From a virus: 33,745 nt of DNA. The notes below the pieces were generated by a model, which did not search any database, was not told where the DNA came from, and saw only the letters and a program-made list of their open reading frames with translations. Location of the stretch: IMG/VR virus record IMGVR_UViG_3300007734_000599, positions 1 through 33,745 of that record; one strand, given 5' to 3'. The position numbers were made by a program, and so were the translations under genes. Of this stretch, positions 24,286-31,612 are shown one piece after another. Positions within the stretch are counted from its first letter, which is position 1. Each line of letters begins with the position of its first letter.

Positions 24286-24337
24286 GGAACACCCCGTCCT
24301 CGCGGGAGGAATCCCTCGAGGACGATTCAATCGAACA

Positions 24338-24367
24338 GCGGCAGGAGCCGCAGAGAGCGAGACAGCG
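24338..24367 (+). promoter_or_regulatory. Hairpin + Shine-Dalgarno leader (copy 4 of 5)
   Basis: GCGGC-AGGA-GCCGC hairpin (24338-24351), then AGAGAGCGAGACAGCG before the start at 24368. It is nearly identical to copy 3, but the GGAGG core is degraded to AGCGA, so this gene may be translated less. Confidence 0.65.
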
Positions 24368-24667
24368 ATGCGGAATCACAACGATGGACGACTTGAGACG
24401 GCAGCGGCAGACTTCGAGGAGGTCGAGCGGCAGGAGAGCAACGGCGAGGTAGCAATAGAGTTCTGGGATGGCGGAGTCATCCAGATGTCGGTCGGCATCG
24501 AGTGGCTGAACCGGCAACTCCGCCGAGACGACATCTCGATGGATCAGACTCCGCTGTCGGAGGCGCAACTCAGGAGAGCGAGGGAACTGCTCCTCGGCCG
24601 CATCTGCTACATGATCGACGACAACATCGCGCGGATGGCATCGTCTGCTCTCGCGGAGGTGCGATGA
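24368..24667 (+). CDS. Small early protein, unknown
   Basis: The 99-residue protein (SNGEVAIEFWDGGVIQMSVGIEWLNRQLRRDD; LLGRICYMIDDNIARMASSAL) is mixed alpha/beta and acidic in the middle. Not recognised. It heads a run of five short genes joined by stop-start overlaps. Confidence 0.7.
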   Translation: MRNHNDGRLETAAADFEEVERQESNGEVAIEFWDGGVIQMSVGIEWLNRQLRRDDISMDQTPLSEAQLRRARELLLGRICYMIDDNIARMASSALAEVR

Positions 24668-24861
24668 TGAATCCGCTGTACCTCCGCGCAGTCGCGCACA
24701 TCGTCCGGCTTGGATTCACGCAGCCCGAGGCCGAGGCCATCGCGAGCATGGATCTCGACTCGGAGTGCGAGTACGAATCGCACTGGGAGTACATCCTCGA
24801 CTGCGATGCGAGCGACATCACCTTCTGGATCGGCATTTATCCGACAGGGGGCGCGTCATGA
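24664..24861 (+). CDS. Small early protein, unknown
   Basis: The 65-residue acidic protein (AHIVRLGFTQPEAEAIASMDLDSECE; ILDCDASDITFWIGIYP) is not recognised. It overlaps the preceding stop by an ATGATGA arrangement and the next start by ATGA. Confidence 0.65.
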   Translation: MMNPLYLRAVAHIVRLGFTQPEAEAIASMDLDSECEYESHWEYILDCDASDITFWIGIYPTGGAS

Positions 24862-25037
24862 TAGATCCCATCTACGCACGATGGTCAGATGGCGTCTACA
24901 CGATGATCGTAGACGGAGTCACCTACGCATCCTCCGACGGTATGTCGTGGATCAGAACGGACACCGGCGATGATGATGCACCAGAGGGGTATGTTCGTCT
25001 CGTCGGCGGACCAATGAATGATAGGGAGGTAGCATGA
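24858..25037 (+). CDS. Small early protein, unknown
   Basis: The 59-residue protein (YARWSDGVYTMIVDGVTYASSDGMSWIR) is predicted beta-rich. The surrounding sequence is slightly AT-richer than its neighbours. Overlaps both adjacent genes by 4 bases. Not recognised. Confidence 0.62.
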   Translation: MIDPIYARWSDGVYTMIVDGVTYASSDGMSWIRTDTGDDDAPEGYVRLVGGPMNDREVA

Positions 25038-25330
25038 GGCTCGCCACACTCGGTATGCTCGCCACCGAGTACGCGCACCGCTACGGATGCACGCACGAGG
25101 AGGCCGTCACCGAGATCGCCGCTACGCACCGGCTCGCGGAGATCCCGGAGATGCCCGTCCTGGTATTCGATGACGGAGGAGTCCTCGCGCTCGGGGACCA
25201 TTCCGATCCCGCGCGGCACGCGCGGCACGCGGAACTCCTCGACCTCGGGAGATCGTTCAAGTCGCACTACGCTCGGCTCCTCGCGAGGAGCCGGGACAGG
25301 AGGGAGGCCACCGATGCCGACGCTCTATGA
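25034..25330 (+). CDS. Small early protein, unknown
   Basis: The 98-residue protein begins with a helix-turn-helix-like stretch (MLATEYAHRYGCTHEEAVTEIAATHRL) and is His/Arg-rich toward the end. It could bind DNA, but the motif is weak. It overlaps the Gp157 gene by 17 bases. Confidence 0.65.
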   Translation: MRLATLGMLATEYAHRYGCTHEEAVTEIAATHRLAEIPEMPVLVFDDGGVLALGDHSDPARHARHAELLDLGRSFKSHYARLLARSRDRREATDADAL

Positions 25331-25823
25331 GATCAGTTCCGACCTCGCCGCGCTCGCGGAGATCCTCCGCGAGTCGGCCGGCGAGATCACTCCCGAGGCC
25401 GAGGCCGCGTTCTCCGCGCTCGAGGCGGAGATGATCTCCCAGACCGAGACGAAGGTCGACTCCTACTGCGCATTGATCGCGGAGCTTCAGGCTACCGCCG
25501 ACGCGCGCAAGGCAGAGGCCGCTCGCCTCTCCGCGCTCGCGCGGACCGACGAGAGGGCGGTCGAGTCCCTCCGATCCCGCCTCCTCTGGTTCATCGAGAC
25601 GAACCGCCTCGGGAAGATCAGGACGAGACGGTTCTCCGTCGCGGTCGTCGGCAACGGTGGACGCGCTCCGCTCGTCGTCGATCCGCTCGCGGATCTCCCC
25701 GACTGGGCGGCCGTCGTCGACCGCCGGCCGAACTCGGACGCAATCCGAGAACGGCTCGAGGCGGGAGAGACGCTCCCGTTCGCCTCGCTCGGGGAGCGCG
25801 GCAGGAGGCTGTCGATCCGATGA
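25314..25823 (+). CDS. Siphovirus Gp157-family protein
   Basis: The 169-residue protein has the Gp157 layout. A short N-terminal helix (LYEISSDLAALAEIL) is followed by a long coiled coil (about 20-95; SYCALIAELQATADARKAEAARLSALA) and a C-terminal beta part with RTRRFSVAVVGNGG. Gp157 was linked to phage resistance in Streptococcus thermophilus; in most phages it sits with replication/recombination genes, as here. Confidence 0.78.
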   Translation: MPTLYEISSDLAALAEILRESAGEITPEAEAAFSALEAEMISQTETKVDSYCALIAELQATADARKAEAARLSALARTDERAVESLRSRLLWFIETNRLGKIRTRRFSVAVVGNGGRAPLVVDPLADLPDWAAVVDRRPNSDAIRERLEAGETLPFASLGERGRRLSIR

Positions 25824-26065
25824 TCCGCCGACCCTATCTCTCCTCCCGCGTCGTCTCGGGACTCCAGTCGATCGCGGCACGGAACTCCGCGACCGATCCG
25901 GACGAGGCGACCGCTCTCCTCTGGATCTCCCGCCTCGCGGCGTGGAGGCTGCTACCATCGGAGCCGACGCGCAGGATGCGCGCGTCTGTCTCCCCGGCCG
26001 GCGAGGGACTCGATCCCTCGCCGGCTGAAACGGACGACGACGAAGGAGGCTCGATTGACGACTGA
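25820..26065 (+). CDS. Small early protein, unknown
   Basis: The 81-residue protein (SSRVVSGLQSIAARNSATDPDEATALLWISRLAAWRLL) has a helical core and an acidic tail (AETDDDEGGSIDD). ATGA overlap with the preceding gene and an 11-base overlap with the next. Not recognised. Confidence 0.62.
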   Translation: MIRRPYLSSRVVSGLQSIAARNSATDPDEATALLWISRLAAWRLLPSEPTRRMRASVSPAGEGLDPSPAETDDDEGGSIDD

Positions 26066-26249
26066 ACAGGGACGCGTGATCCGCGCGATGCGCGAGGGTG
26101 ACGAGGTTCGACTCATATCCGACGAAGGAGCGGAGATCGGATCGGTCCGACTGATCCAGTCCCCGAACAACACCCGTGTTCGCGTCGCGTTCAAGTTCGA
26201 CCGCGACATCCGCATCGACGCTCGCGCGAGGGAGGCCAACGATGCGTGA
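26055..26249 (+). CDS. Small beta-rich early protein, unknown
   Basis: The 64-residue protein (GRVIRAMREGDEVRLISDEGAEIGSVRLIQ; TRVRVAFKFDRDIRI) looks like a small CsrA-like or SH3-like beta barrel, but no family is certain. The TTG start has a good GAAGGAGG site upstream. CsrA-type identity was considered and is not supported strongly enough. Confidence 0.6.
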   Translation: MTTEQGRVIRAMREGDEVRLISDEGAEIGSVRLIQSPNNTRVRVAFKFDRDIRIDARAREANDA

Positions 26250-26565
26250 CACGCGCACGACGAGGCTCCCTCCGGCTCCTCTCCCTCTCTGGATCGCCGC
26301 GCGCAACACAGACCCAGAGACGAGCAGGGCTGCGGCGGCGAGCATCGACCGTCGCGGACTCTGCGCGATCCTCGAGCGCGCCTACCGCGAGGCAGGAGCT
26401 TCAGGACTGACCGACGCGGAGGCGGCGGAGCGGGTCGGGATCGACGGAGCATGGAAGCGATGCAGCGACCTCCGACGGCTCGGCATCATCGTCCCGACGG
26501 GCGCGACGCGCACGGCTCCGAGCGGGAGGCAACAGCAGGTGTGCAGGATCAATTATGCGGCATGA
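26242..26565 (+). CDS. Winged-helix-like DNA-binding protein
   Basis: The 107-residue protein has a helix-turn-helix region (GLTDAEAAERVGIDGAWKRCSDLRRLGIIV, about 54-83) followed by a wing-like TGATRTAPSGRQQQVCRI. Proteins of this type occur in phage replication regions as accessory DNA-binding proteins. Its stop lies inside the next gene's leader hairpin. Confidence 0.65.
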   Translation: MRDTRTTRLPPAPLPLWIAARNTDPETSRAAAASIDRRGLCAILERAYREAGASGLTDAEAAERVGIDGAWKRCSDLRRLGIIVPTGATRTAPSGRQQQVCRINYAA

Positions 26566-26582
26566 GCCGCGAGGAGACAGCA
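26557..26582 (+). promoter_or_regulatory. Hairpin + Shine-Dalgarno leader (copy 5 of 5)
   Basis: GCGGC-ATGA-GCCGC hairpin (26557-26570), then GAGGAGACAGCA before the start at 26583. The loop ATGA includes the upstream stop codon TGA, so ribosomes finishing the previous gene would open the hairpin. Confidence 0.65.
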
Positions 26583-26981
26583 ATGCAGGATGAAGACAGC
26601 GAGATCAGGGCGCGCCTCGAGCGCGACAGAGCGTACTGGATCGACGCAAGTATTCTCCACGACCTTGAAAAGGGGAAGGCGTGCGACTACGGGCAGCGGA
26701 TGGCGGCGAAGATGCTTCGCTCGCGTGGGGACTGGATCGTCCACGCCGAGAGCGAGATTGCACGGCTGCGGAAGGAACTCGACGAGGCGCGTCGGGAGAT
26801 CTGTTTCCTTCGCGCGTCGTCGACGAACGCGACGGAGATCGAGGAGCCGGAGGAAGTCGACGCGAGCGACCTCGAAGCGATGATCGCCGCCGCTCGAACG
26901 CAGGGACGGGACTCTATCAGGATCTCCGCTCGCGACCTCTGGCGGATGGCATCCGACAAGCGCGTAAGGGAGGAGGAATGA
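26583..26981 (+). CDS. Early coiled-coil protein, unknown
   Basis: The 132-residue acidic protein has a predicted coiled coil (AESEIARLRKELDEARREICFL, about 57-78) between helical segments. The C-terminal part (DLEAMIAAARTQGRDSIRISARDLWRMA) is also helical. Not recognised. Overlaps the next gene by 4 bases. Confidence 0.68.
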   Translation: MQDEDSEIRARLERDRAYWIDASILHDLEKGKACDYGQRMAAKMLRSRGDWIVHAESEIARLRKELDEARREICFLRASSTNATEIEEPEEVDASDLEAMIAAARTQGRDSIRISARDLWRMASDKRVREEE

Positions 26982-27292
26982 ACCGCAGGATCTCAAAGGC
27001 GATCGAGAATCCGGTCGTTCTCTCGACGAAGACGCGGGGAGAAATTGCGATCCTCGCGTCCTCCGCCTCGAAGATCGTCTCCGCGATCTGCTATTCGGAG
27101 GAGGCTCGACGGATGCACGGACCGACCGCCGTCAGGATCGCGAAGGGTCGAGGATCGCTCCGCAGTCTCGCGAAACGCTGCGGACTATCTGCGACTTATC
27201 TCTCTCTCATCCAGAAGAGGAAGGCGATTATCTCTCCGGGAGCGTTCGTGCTTTTGGTCCAGATATGCGCGGAGGACACCGATGCAAAATGA
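26978..27292 (+). CDS. Cro/C1-type HTH protein
   Basis: The 104-residue protein ends in a helix-turn-helix of the Xre/Cro type (GSLRSLAKRCGLSATYLSLIQKRKAIISPGAFVLLVQIC, about 58-97). The N-terminal half carries a helical segment with no clear motif. It is a candidate regulator of the early genes, possibly through the inverted repeat at 23959-23976; that link is inferred. AGGAGG precedes the ATG closely. Confidence 0.72.
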   Translation: MNRRISKAIENPVVLSTKTRGEIAILASSASKIVSAICYSEEARRMHGPTAVRIAKGRGSLRSLAKRCGLSATYLSLIQKRKAIISPGAFVLLVQICAEDTDAK

Positions 27293-27533
27293 CATCGTGG
27301 CGCGGCTGCGCAACAAACACGCCGACGATCTGCTTGCGTGGGAAGTCGCAGACGAGATCGAACGGCTGCGGTCAGCTCTCCTCGAGCTTCGCGAGGCCGC
27401 CGACGCGGTGTCGTGGACCGAGACTCTCACCGTCGCGGCTTTCGAGCGCGTCAGGATCGCGGAGACGGTCGCGGACGAGATCCTCGGGAGGAAGGCCGGT
27501 CGCGTGCCGATGGAGGATGAATGCGGCGGGTGA
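27282..27533 (+). CDS. Small helical protein, unknown
   Basis: The 83-residue protein (ARLRNKHADDLLAWEVADEIERLRSALLELREAADAV) is a predicted amphipathic helix pair. Similar short phage proteins are common and uncharacterised. Overlaps both neighbours (11 and 13 bases). Confidence 0.65.
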   Translation: MQNDIVARLRNKHADDLLAWEVADEIERLRSALLELREAADAVSWTETLTVAAFERVRIAETVADEILGRKAGRVPMEDECGG

Positions 27534-27652
27534 CCGACTTCCTCGCGGAGTTCCTCCATCGGTTCGTCCTCTACACTCTCTGGACGGCCCTGACCGTCGC
27601 CGCCGTACTGTTCTGGCTCCTCGCCGGCAGGGCGATCGCGGCCATCCTCTGA
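27521..27652 (+). CDS. Small single-pass membrane protein (43 aa)
   Basis: A 43-residue protein has one strong membrane segment (LYTLWTALTVAAVLFWLLAG, about 17-36) and a short amphipathic N-terminus. A GGAGGATG precedes the ATG and it overlaps the previous gene by 13 bases. It could be a holin-like or membrane-targeting early protein. It closes the early operon before the terminator. Confidence 0.65.
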   Translation: MRRVTDFLAEFLHRFVLYTLWTALTVAAVLFWLLAGRAIAAIL

Positions 27653-27671
27653 CCATTCTCCCCCAGTTGCG

Positions 27672-27706
27672 GCGGCCCGGACCTCGAGTCTGGGCCGCTG
27701 TTCTTT
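27672..27706 (+). terminator. Rho-independent terminator after early genes
   Basis: GCGGCCCGGAC-CTCGA-GTCTGGGCCGC forms an 11-bp stem with one G-T pair, followed by TGTTCTTT. Confidence 0.85.
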
Positions 27707-27747
27707 CCGCCCTAATCAAAAAGACGGAGCGAGCCGATCAAACGCGC

Positions 27748-28089
27748 ATGAACTCACGCGAGAAGGGCAAGCGTGTCGAGCGAGAGGCGGCGAAGGCCGT
27801 CGAACTCGCCCTATCGGTATCCGCACGGCGTTCGGTCCAGTACTCGGGAGAGAACGGAGACGCGGACATCTCCACGACGCTCGAGGGCGTCCACTTCGAG
27901 GTCAAGGGAAGGAAGTCGGTCGGCGCGCTCCGATGGTACGAACAGGCCGAGGAGGACTCCGCGAAGACCGGGTCGATCCCCGTCGTCCTGATCCGCGAGG
28001 ACGGCGACACCGACTTCTTCGTGCTTCTCCGCCTCGCGGACCTCCGCACCGTCGCCGGCAAGATCGCCGTGATCGGGGAGCGTCCGTGA
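27748..28089 (+). CDS. Hjc-like Holliday junction resolvase/PD-(D/E)XK nuclease
   Basis: The 113-residue protein has the ordered nuclease residues: an N-terminal REKGKRVEREAAKAVE with Glu, SVQYSGENGDADIS with the Asp, then HFEVKGR (E-x-K). Size and pattern match archaeal-type Hjc/phage resolvases that cut branched DNA before packaging. It follows a terminator, so it probably has its own promoter, but none was recognised in 27707-27747. Confidence 0.75.
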   Translation: MNSREKGKRVEREAAKAVELALSVSARRSVQYSGENGDADISTTLEGVHFEVKGRKSVGALRWYEQAEEDSAKTGSIPVVLIREDGDTDFFVLLRLADLRTVAGKIAVIGERP

Positions 28090-28340
28090 GCGTCGAGGAT
28101 GTACTGAAGGTCGTTTCGGTCGTCCTGATCCCGTCCATCGCGGCCGTCGTCTGGCTGCTCCGCGAGGTCTACGGACTACGATCCGACCTCCGCTCGCTCG
28201 CGCAGGACCAGAAGAACCAATGCAGCCGAATCCACGATCTCGAGCGGAGCGTCGAGAAGCTCGCCTCGAGCGTGCAGGATCTCACCCTGATCCTCGCCCG
28301 TCGCGGACTCGACTCGAAGGACGGTACGCATCATGGCTGA
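28086..28340 (+). CDS. Membrane-anchored coiled-coil protein (holin/XhlA-like)
   Basis: The 84-residue protein has an N-terminal membrane segment (VLKVVSVVLIPSIAAVVWLL, about 6-25) and a C-terminal coiled coil (DLRSLAQDQKNQ; DLERSVEKLASSVQDL). This layout resembles XhlA-type lysis accessory proteins. GTG start overlapping the previous stop (GTGA). Confidence 0.65.
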   Translation: MSVEDVLKVVSVVLIPSIAAVVWLLREVYGLRSDLRSLAQDQKNQCSRIHDLERSVEKLASSVQDLTLILARRGLDSKDGTHHG

Positions 28341-28674
28341 CTCCTACAACCCGATCATCACCCAGGGCGAGACATGGTCGCTCTCCCTCACCGTGACGGG
28401 CGTGAACCTCTCCGGATACTCCGCGAGGTCGAAGGGGAAGTCCTCCCACGCATCGACGACGAACCTCTGGAGCAAGTCGACGACCGCCGGCGGAATGACG
28501 ATCACGGCCGGCACGAACTCGGTCGTCACCCTGACGCTCTCGGCGGCCGAGACGGCCGCGCTCTCGGCGTGGTCCGCCGGCGTGTTCGACATCGAGTACG
28601 AGTCGGCCGGCGGAGTGGTCACGAACATCCTCAAGGGATACTTCATCGTTCAAGGGGAGGTGACGAGTGCCTGA
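28333..28674 (+). CDS. Baseplate upper-protein-like (BppU-type) virion protein
   Basis: The 113-residue beta protein (YNPIITQGETWSLSLTVTG; TLTLSAAETAALSAWSAGVFDIEYESAGGVVTNILKGYF) has the repeating pattern of the BppU-type domain found in phage receptor-binding regions. Likely attaches a receptor-binding protein to the tail tip. ATG overlaps the previous gene by 8 bases. Confidence 0.65.
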   Translation: MADSYNPIITQGETWSLSLTVTGVNLSGYSARSKGKSSHASTTNLWSKSTTAGGMTITAGTNSVVTLTLSAAETAALSAWSAGVFDIEYESAGGVVTNILKGYFIVQGEVTSA

Positions 28675-29464
28675 TGTGACCGTGACTCCGTCGACGACAT
28701 CCGTCACCGTCGCGGGAGCGACTCAGGTTCTAGTGCCGTCGCAGCCATACGAGTCGTCGACGATGTTCTCCGACATGGTCGGCAACGCGTATCCGTTCAA
28801 CACGGTCGTCGGTACAGTAGCGAATACGAGCGGTGGCCTCATATCGTTCACAGGTGCGGCTACAGGTAGTTGGGGGATATGCACGATGGCAGTCGGAACA
28901 TACGGAGGCCAGGCAAGGGCCGGCATTCACGCGGCTCCGACATCATCCGGGCAAGTGACTAGATTCAATAATTGGGGATTGGGGAACTTCGATATCTCGA
29001 CCCGCTGCGTCATCACGCAAGGTGCGACGACCCTGCGGACCTTCTTCGGATACGGAGTCACCCACGGACCAGACGACACCTCCGTCGGACAGCGTTTCAT
29101 GCTTGCGGACGGAGCGGGATTCGTCGCATACGGCAACAGCGGATTCTGGGAGCTTCAGATCAACTACACGACCCTCGATGAGGATACTGGAGAGCGAATC
29201 CTCCACGAAAGCACCGTTGTCTCGACAGCGTCTCCGAATGACTGGCACAACCTTCGTCTCGTCGTGACGGATGGCCCGACTTCCGTGCGTTGGTACATCG
29301 ACGAGGTACTTGTGAGGGAGATGACATCGAACTTTCCTCCGATAGTGTCGTCGGTCACCCCAGGAATCGAGATCCGAGACAAGGCAGCGGGAGGGACCGG
29401 AACACTTGGAATCTGCTCTGTCGACTGGATGAAGGTCACCTACACCGGCGACCGCCTCCCGTGA
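28667..29464 (+). CDS. Lectin-like (LamG/concanavalin-type) tail protein
   Basis: The 265-residue protein has a jelly-roll pattern over most of its length: NFDISTRCVI, TLRTFFGYGV, FWELQINY, DWHNLRLVVTDGPTSVRWYIDEVLV, GICSVDWMKVTY. Such domains bind glycans, so it is a candidate receptor-binding protein. GTG start with GGGGAGGT upstream. AT-richer than its neighbours, as expected for an exchanged host-range gene. Confidence 0.72.
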   Translation: MPDVTVTPSTTSVTVAGATQVLVPSQPYESSTMFSDMVGNAYPFNTVVGTVANTSGGLISFTGAATGSWGICTMAVGTYGGQARAGIHAAPTSSGQVTRFNNWGLGNFDISTRCVITQGATTLRTFFGYGVTHGPDDTSVGQRFMLADGAGFVAYGNSGFWELQINYTTLDEDTGERILHESTVVSTASPNDWHNLRLVVTDGPTSVRWYIDEVLVREMTSNFPPIVSSVTPGIEIRDKAAGGTGTLGICSVDWMKVTYTGDRLP

Positions 29465-29497
29465 CGCGCTCTCGCGCGGAGCTTCTGGCGATCCGAT

Positions 29498-29827
29498 ATG
29501 AGGAGCATGGCGAACTGGTTCTTCACGAAGACCGTCAATGCAGCGAGCGGGACGAATGCGACGACATTCATCCAGTTGAACTCCTCGATCACGCAGCAGG
29601 TGCGCGTGCAGTTCTACCCCACGGCCAATGTCACGATGGTCAAGGCCGCGAGCGCGGGAGAAGCGGCAACGGAGAATAGCGGCGACTACCGATACCTGGC
29701 GGCCTCCGGTGCGACCCAGTCGATCGTCTGCAACCCATCGACGACATGGATCAGGAACGATTCGATCACCACGACTTCGTCCCTCTACTGCATCGCGTGG
29801 ACGCTCGAGAACCAGGATCTCGCATAA
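29498..29827 (+). CDS. Small virion protein, unknown
   Basis: The 109-residue beta-rich protein (FTKTVNAASGTNATTFIQLNSSI; VRVQFYPTANVTMVKAAS) resembles small phage surface proteins. The start could also be ATG 29507, giving 106 residues; the AGGAG at 29501 lies between them and does not decide. Function unknown. Confidence 0.65.
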   Translation: MRSMANWFFTKTVNAASGTNATTFIQLNSSITQQVRVQFYPTANVTMVKAASAGEAATENSGDYRYLAASGATQSIVCNPSTTWIRNDSITTTSSLYCIAWTLENQDLA

Positions 29828-29837
29828 GGAGCGAATC

Positions 29838-30023
29838 ATGGAAACGAAGCCCGGATACAAGACAACCGAGTTCTGGCTTTCCGTCGCGGCGAGCCTCGTC
29901 GGATTCGCCTTCGCGGCGAACATCTTCCCGAGCGAGTCAGCCGGCGAGAAGTTCCTCGGCCTTGCCGCGATGGTCCTCTCGAGTCTCGGATACTCCGTCT
30001 CGCGGTCCATCGTGAAGAAGTGA
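29838..30023 (+). CDS. Holin-like small membrane protein
   Basis: The 61-residue protein has two membrane segments (FWLSVAASLVGFAFAANIF, about 12-30, and FLGLAAMVLSSLGYSVS, about 39-55) and a basic tail (RSIVKK). This matches small class II-type holins. A holin makes the lesion that lets lysis proceed at a set time. AAGGAGCGA precedes the ATG. Confidence 0.75.
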   Translation: METKPGYKTTEFWLSVAASLVGFAFAANIFPSESAGEKFLGLAAMVLSSLGYSVSRSIVKK

Positions 30024-30232
30024 CGATGGATGTCGACCGCTGGCACACGGCCTCCGAGCAGCATTGGAGGCTCGTCATCGAGTGCGAGGACCGCATCGAG
30101 AGGATGAGGCTCCTCGCGTCGAGTCCGCTCTACTCGCTCTGGACCGAGGTCAGGCGCGAACTCGAGGAGGCCGCAGCGGAGATCGAGGCACTCCGCGCGA
30201 AGGTGCGCAGCCTCGAGGAAGGCAAGCGATGA
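30020..30232 (+). CDS. Coiled-coil protein of the lysis region, unknown
   Basis: The 70-residue protein (DRIERMRLLASSPLYSLWTEVRRELEEAAAEIEALRAKVRSL) is mostly coiled coil without a membrane segment. GTG start overlapping the holin-like stop (GTGA); ATG 30026 is an alternative. Its position suits a lysis accessory protein, though an inner-membrane spanin would need an anchor it lacks. Confidence 0.62.
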   Translation: MTMDVDRWHTASEQHWRLVIECEDRIERMRLLASSPLYSLWTEVRRELEEAAAEIEALRAKVRSLEEGKR

Positions 30233-30233
30233 G

Positions 30234-30434
30234 ATGCTCGAGAGGATCGTCGCGCAGGTCGCCGTCGCCATGCTCGCATGGCTCGACAAGCGGATCGAGA
30301 GGCAGTCGACGGCGGTGGATGCGGACATTGATCCCGCTCGCCTTCGCCGTGCCGGCGATCGCATATCAGAGTGGCTGCGGAGGAACGAGGACCGTCTTCG
30401 TCCCGGAGGAGAGTCCGATGCGGACCGGCCCTGA
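30234..30434 (+). CDS. Small amphipathic protein of the lysis region
   Basis: The 66-residue protein (MLERIVAQVAVAMLAWLDKRIERQ then DPARLRRAGDRISEWLRRNED) has a mildly hydrophobic N-terminal helix that may associate with membrane. It overlaps the lipoprotein gene in another frame by 116 bases, as in Rz/Rz1 pairs, but no clear membrane anchor is visible. Confidence 0.6.
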   Translation: MLERIVAQVAVAMLAWLDKRIERQSTAVDADIDPARLRRAGDRISEWLRRNEDRLRPGGESDADRP

Positions 30435-30561
30435 CTCGATCATCCGCGTCTATCACCGCGTCAACGGCGAATGGACGCTCTCGTCGAACCGAATCCGCAT
30501 CCCCGAGGGATGGTATCTCGTCCCTCCGTCGTTCGTGAAGGAAGCGGATGCCGCTCGGTAG
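30319..30561 (+). CDS. Lipoprotein, candidate outer-membrane spanin
   Basis: The 80-residue protein starts with a short signal sequence (MRTLIPLAFAVPAIAYQSGC) ending in a lipobox-like QSGC with Cys20. The mature part (TRTVFVPEESPMRTGPDSIIRVYHR; RIPEGWYLVPPS) is short and Pro-containing. Outer-membrane spanins are small lipoproteins encoded in or over the partner gene, which fits. This implies an outer membrane in the host. Confidence 0.6.
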   Translation: MRTLIPLAFAVPAIAYQSGCGGTRTVFVPEESPMRTGPDSIIRVYHRVNGEWTLSSNRIRIPEGWYLVPPSFVKEADAAR

Positions 30562-31240
30562 AATCGGCAACGATCGCGGAATCCTCACGCCGAGGAGGCT
30601 CGTCGTCCGCTCGAGCGAGATGGATCAGGCCGCGCAGTTCACGACGACCGTGAGCGGAGGGACCGTCGCGTTCACGACGGCCTCGCTCGCAGCCGTGAAC
30701 CGCTACGGGATCGCGGAACTCGCGACGGGCATCACGACGACAGGACGCGCGGCCGTCAACTCTCCCGCCATGGACCAGTTGACGGCGGGAAGCGGACTCA
30801 TACGGTTCACGGCGATACTCAAGACTCCGAGCGCGCTCTCCGACGCGACAAACCGGTACTCGATCTCGACAGGACTCGGCAATTCCGCGACCGTGCTGAA
30901 TCCTGGAGTCTCACTCATCGTCCGCTACCGCGACAACATCAACAGCGGGAAGTGGCAGATCTTCACTAACGCGGCATCCGGAGCTTCGGCCATCGACACG
31001 GGGATCACGGTCGCGGTGGACACATGGTATCGGATCGAGATGGAGGTCGCGAAGGACTCGTCGAACTGCCTCGTCTGGATCAACTCCGCGCAGGTCGGAG
31101 CGTTCTCGTCGTCGGGCGGAATCCCGACTGGGACGACCGAGGCCGTCGGAGCAGTCTGTCTCCTTCTGAAGTCCGCGGGGACGACATCGAGGACGATGTA
31201 CCTCGACTACATGGACATCGTGCAGGAGATCGAGCGATGA
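30548..31240 (+). CDS. Lectin-like (concanavalin-type) virion protein
   Basis: The 230-residue protein has a jelly-roll pattern: SGLIRFTAILKTPSALSD, GVSLIVRYRDNINSGKWQIF, TWYRIEMEVAKDSSNCLVWINSAQVG, YLDYMDIVQE. It is probably a second surface-binding virion protein. It overlaps the lipoprotein gene by 14 bases. Confidence 0.7.
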   Translation: MPLGRIGNDRGILTPRRLVVRSSEMDQAAQFTTTVSGGTVAFTTASLAAVNRYGIAELATGITTTGRAAVNSPAMDQLTAGSGLIRFTAILKTPSALSDATNRYSISTGLGNSATVLNPGVSLIVRYRDNINSGKWQIFTNAASGASAIDTGITVAVDTWYRIEMEVAKDSSNCLVWINSAQVGAFSSSGGIPTGTTEAVGAVCLLLKSAGTTSRTMYLDYMDIVQEIER

Positions 31241-31602
31241 GATGGGCCGTACTCGACGGAGCCTCGGTCGTCGTCTCGATCGTCGACTCGCCGGCGAAGC
31301 CGGAATCGTCCGTCATGCTCTCCGACGGGGACGGAGCGGCCGTCGGCAAGGTCTGGACCGGGTGCGACTTCATCGCGCCGAGATGGACGACCTACGAGTT
31401 CCTGAACCGATTCACGGTCGCGGAACTCGACGCGTGCCTGGCGGCATCGCTCTCCGACACGATCACCAGACGATTCCTCGCGTATTGCGAGGCGGCCCAT
31501 GAGGTCGTGTCCGACGATCCCGCAACCGTCTCAGGCATGGACTACCTCGTCTCCTCTGGTCTGCTAGCATCCTCGAGGCGCGACGAGATCCTCGCCGCGT
31601 AG
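31237..31602 (+). CDS. Tail-fibre-associated small protein
   Basis: The 121-residue protein matches a common small phage pattern: an N-terminal beta part (MRWAVLDGASVVVSIVD, WTGCDFIAPRWTTYEFLNRF) and a helical C-terminus (TITRRFLAYCEAAHEVVSDDPATVSGMDYLVSSGLL). Such proteins lie near tail-fibre genes; the role is unproven. ATG overlaps the previous gene by 4 bases. Confidence 0.65.
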   Translation: MRWAVLDGASVVVSIVDSPAKPESSVMLSDGDGAAVGKVWTGCDFIAPRWTTYEFLNRFTVAELDACLAASLSDTITRRFLAYCEAAHEVVSDDPATVSGMDYLVSSGLLASSRRDEILAA

Positions 31603-31612
31603 GAGGACCGAC

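Noticed and set aside
26055-26249. CsrA-like RNA-binding protein
   Set aside because: The length and beta pattern are suggestive, but the conserved CsrA start and the GxVxIGxxIxI-type core are not clearly present.
28943-30364. 473-codon minus-strand frame over the lysis/lectin region
   Set aside because: Runs antisense to several tightly linked plus-strand genes with good starts and shows no recognisable domain.
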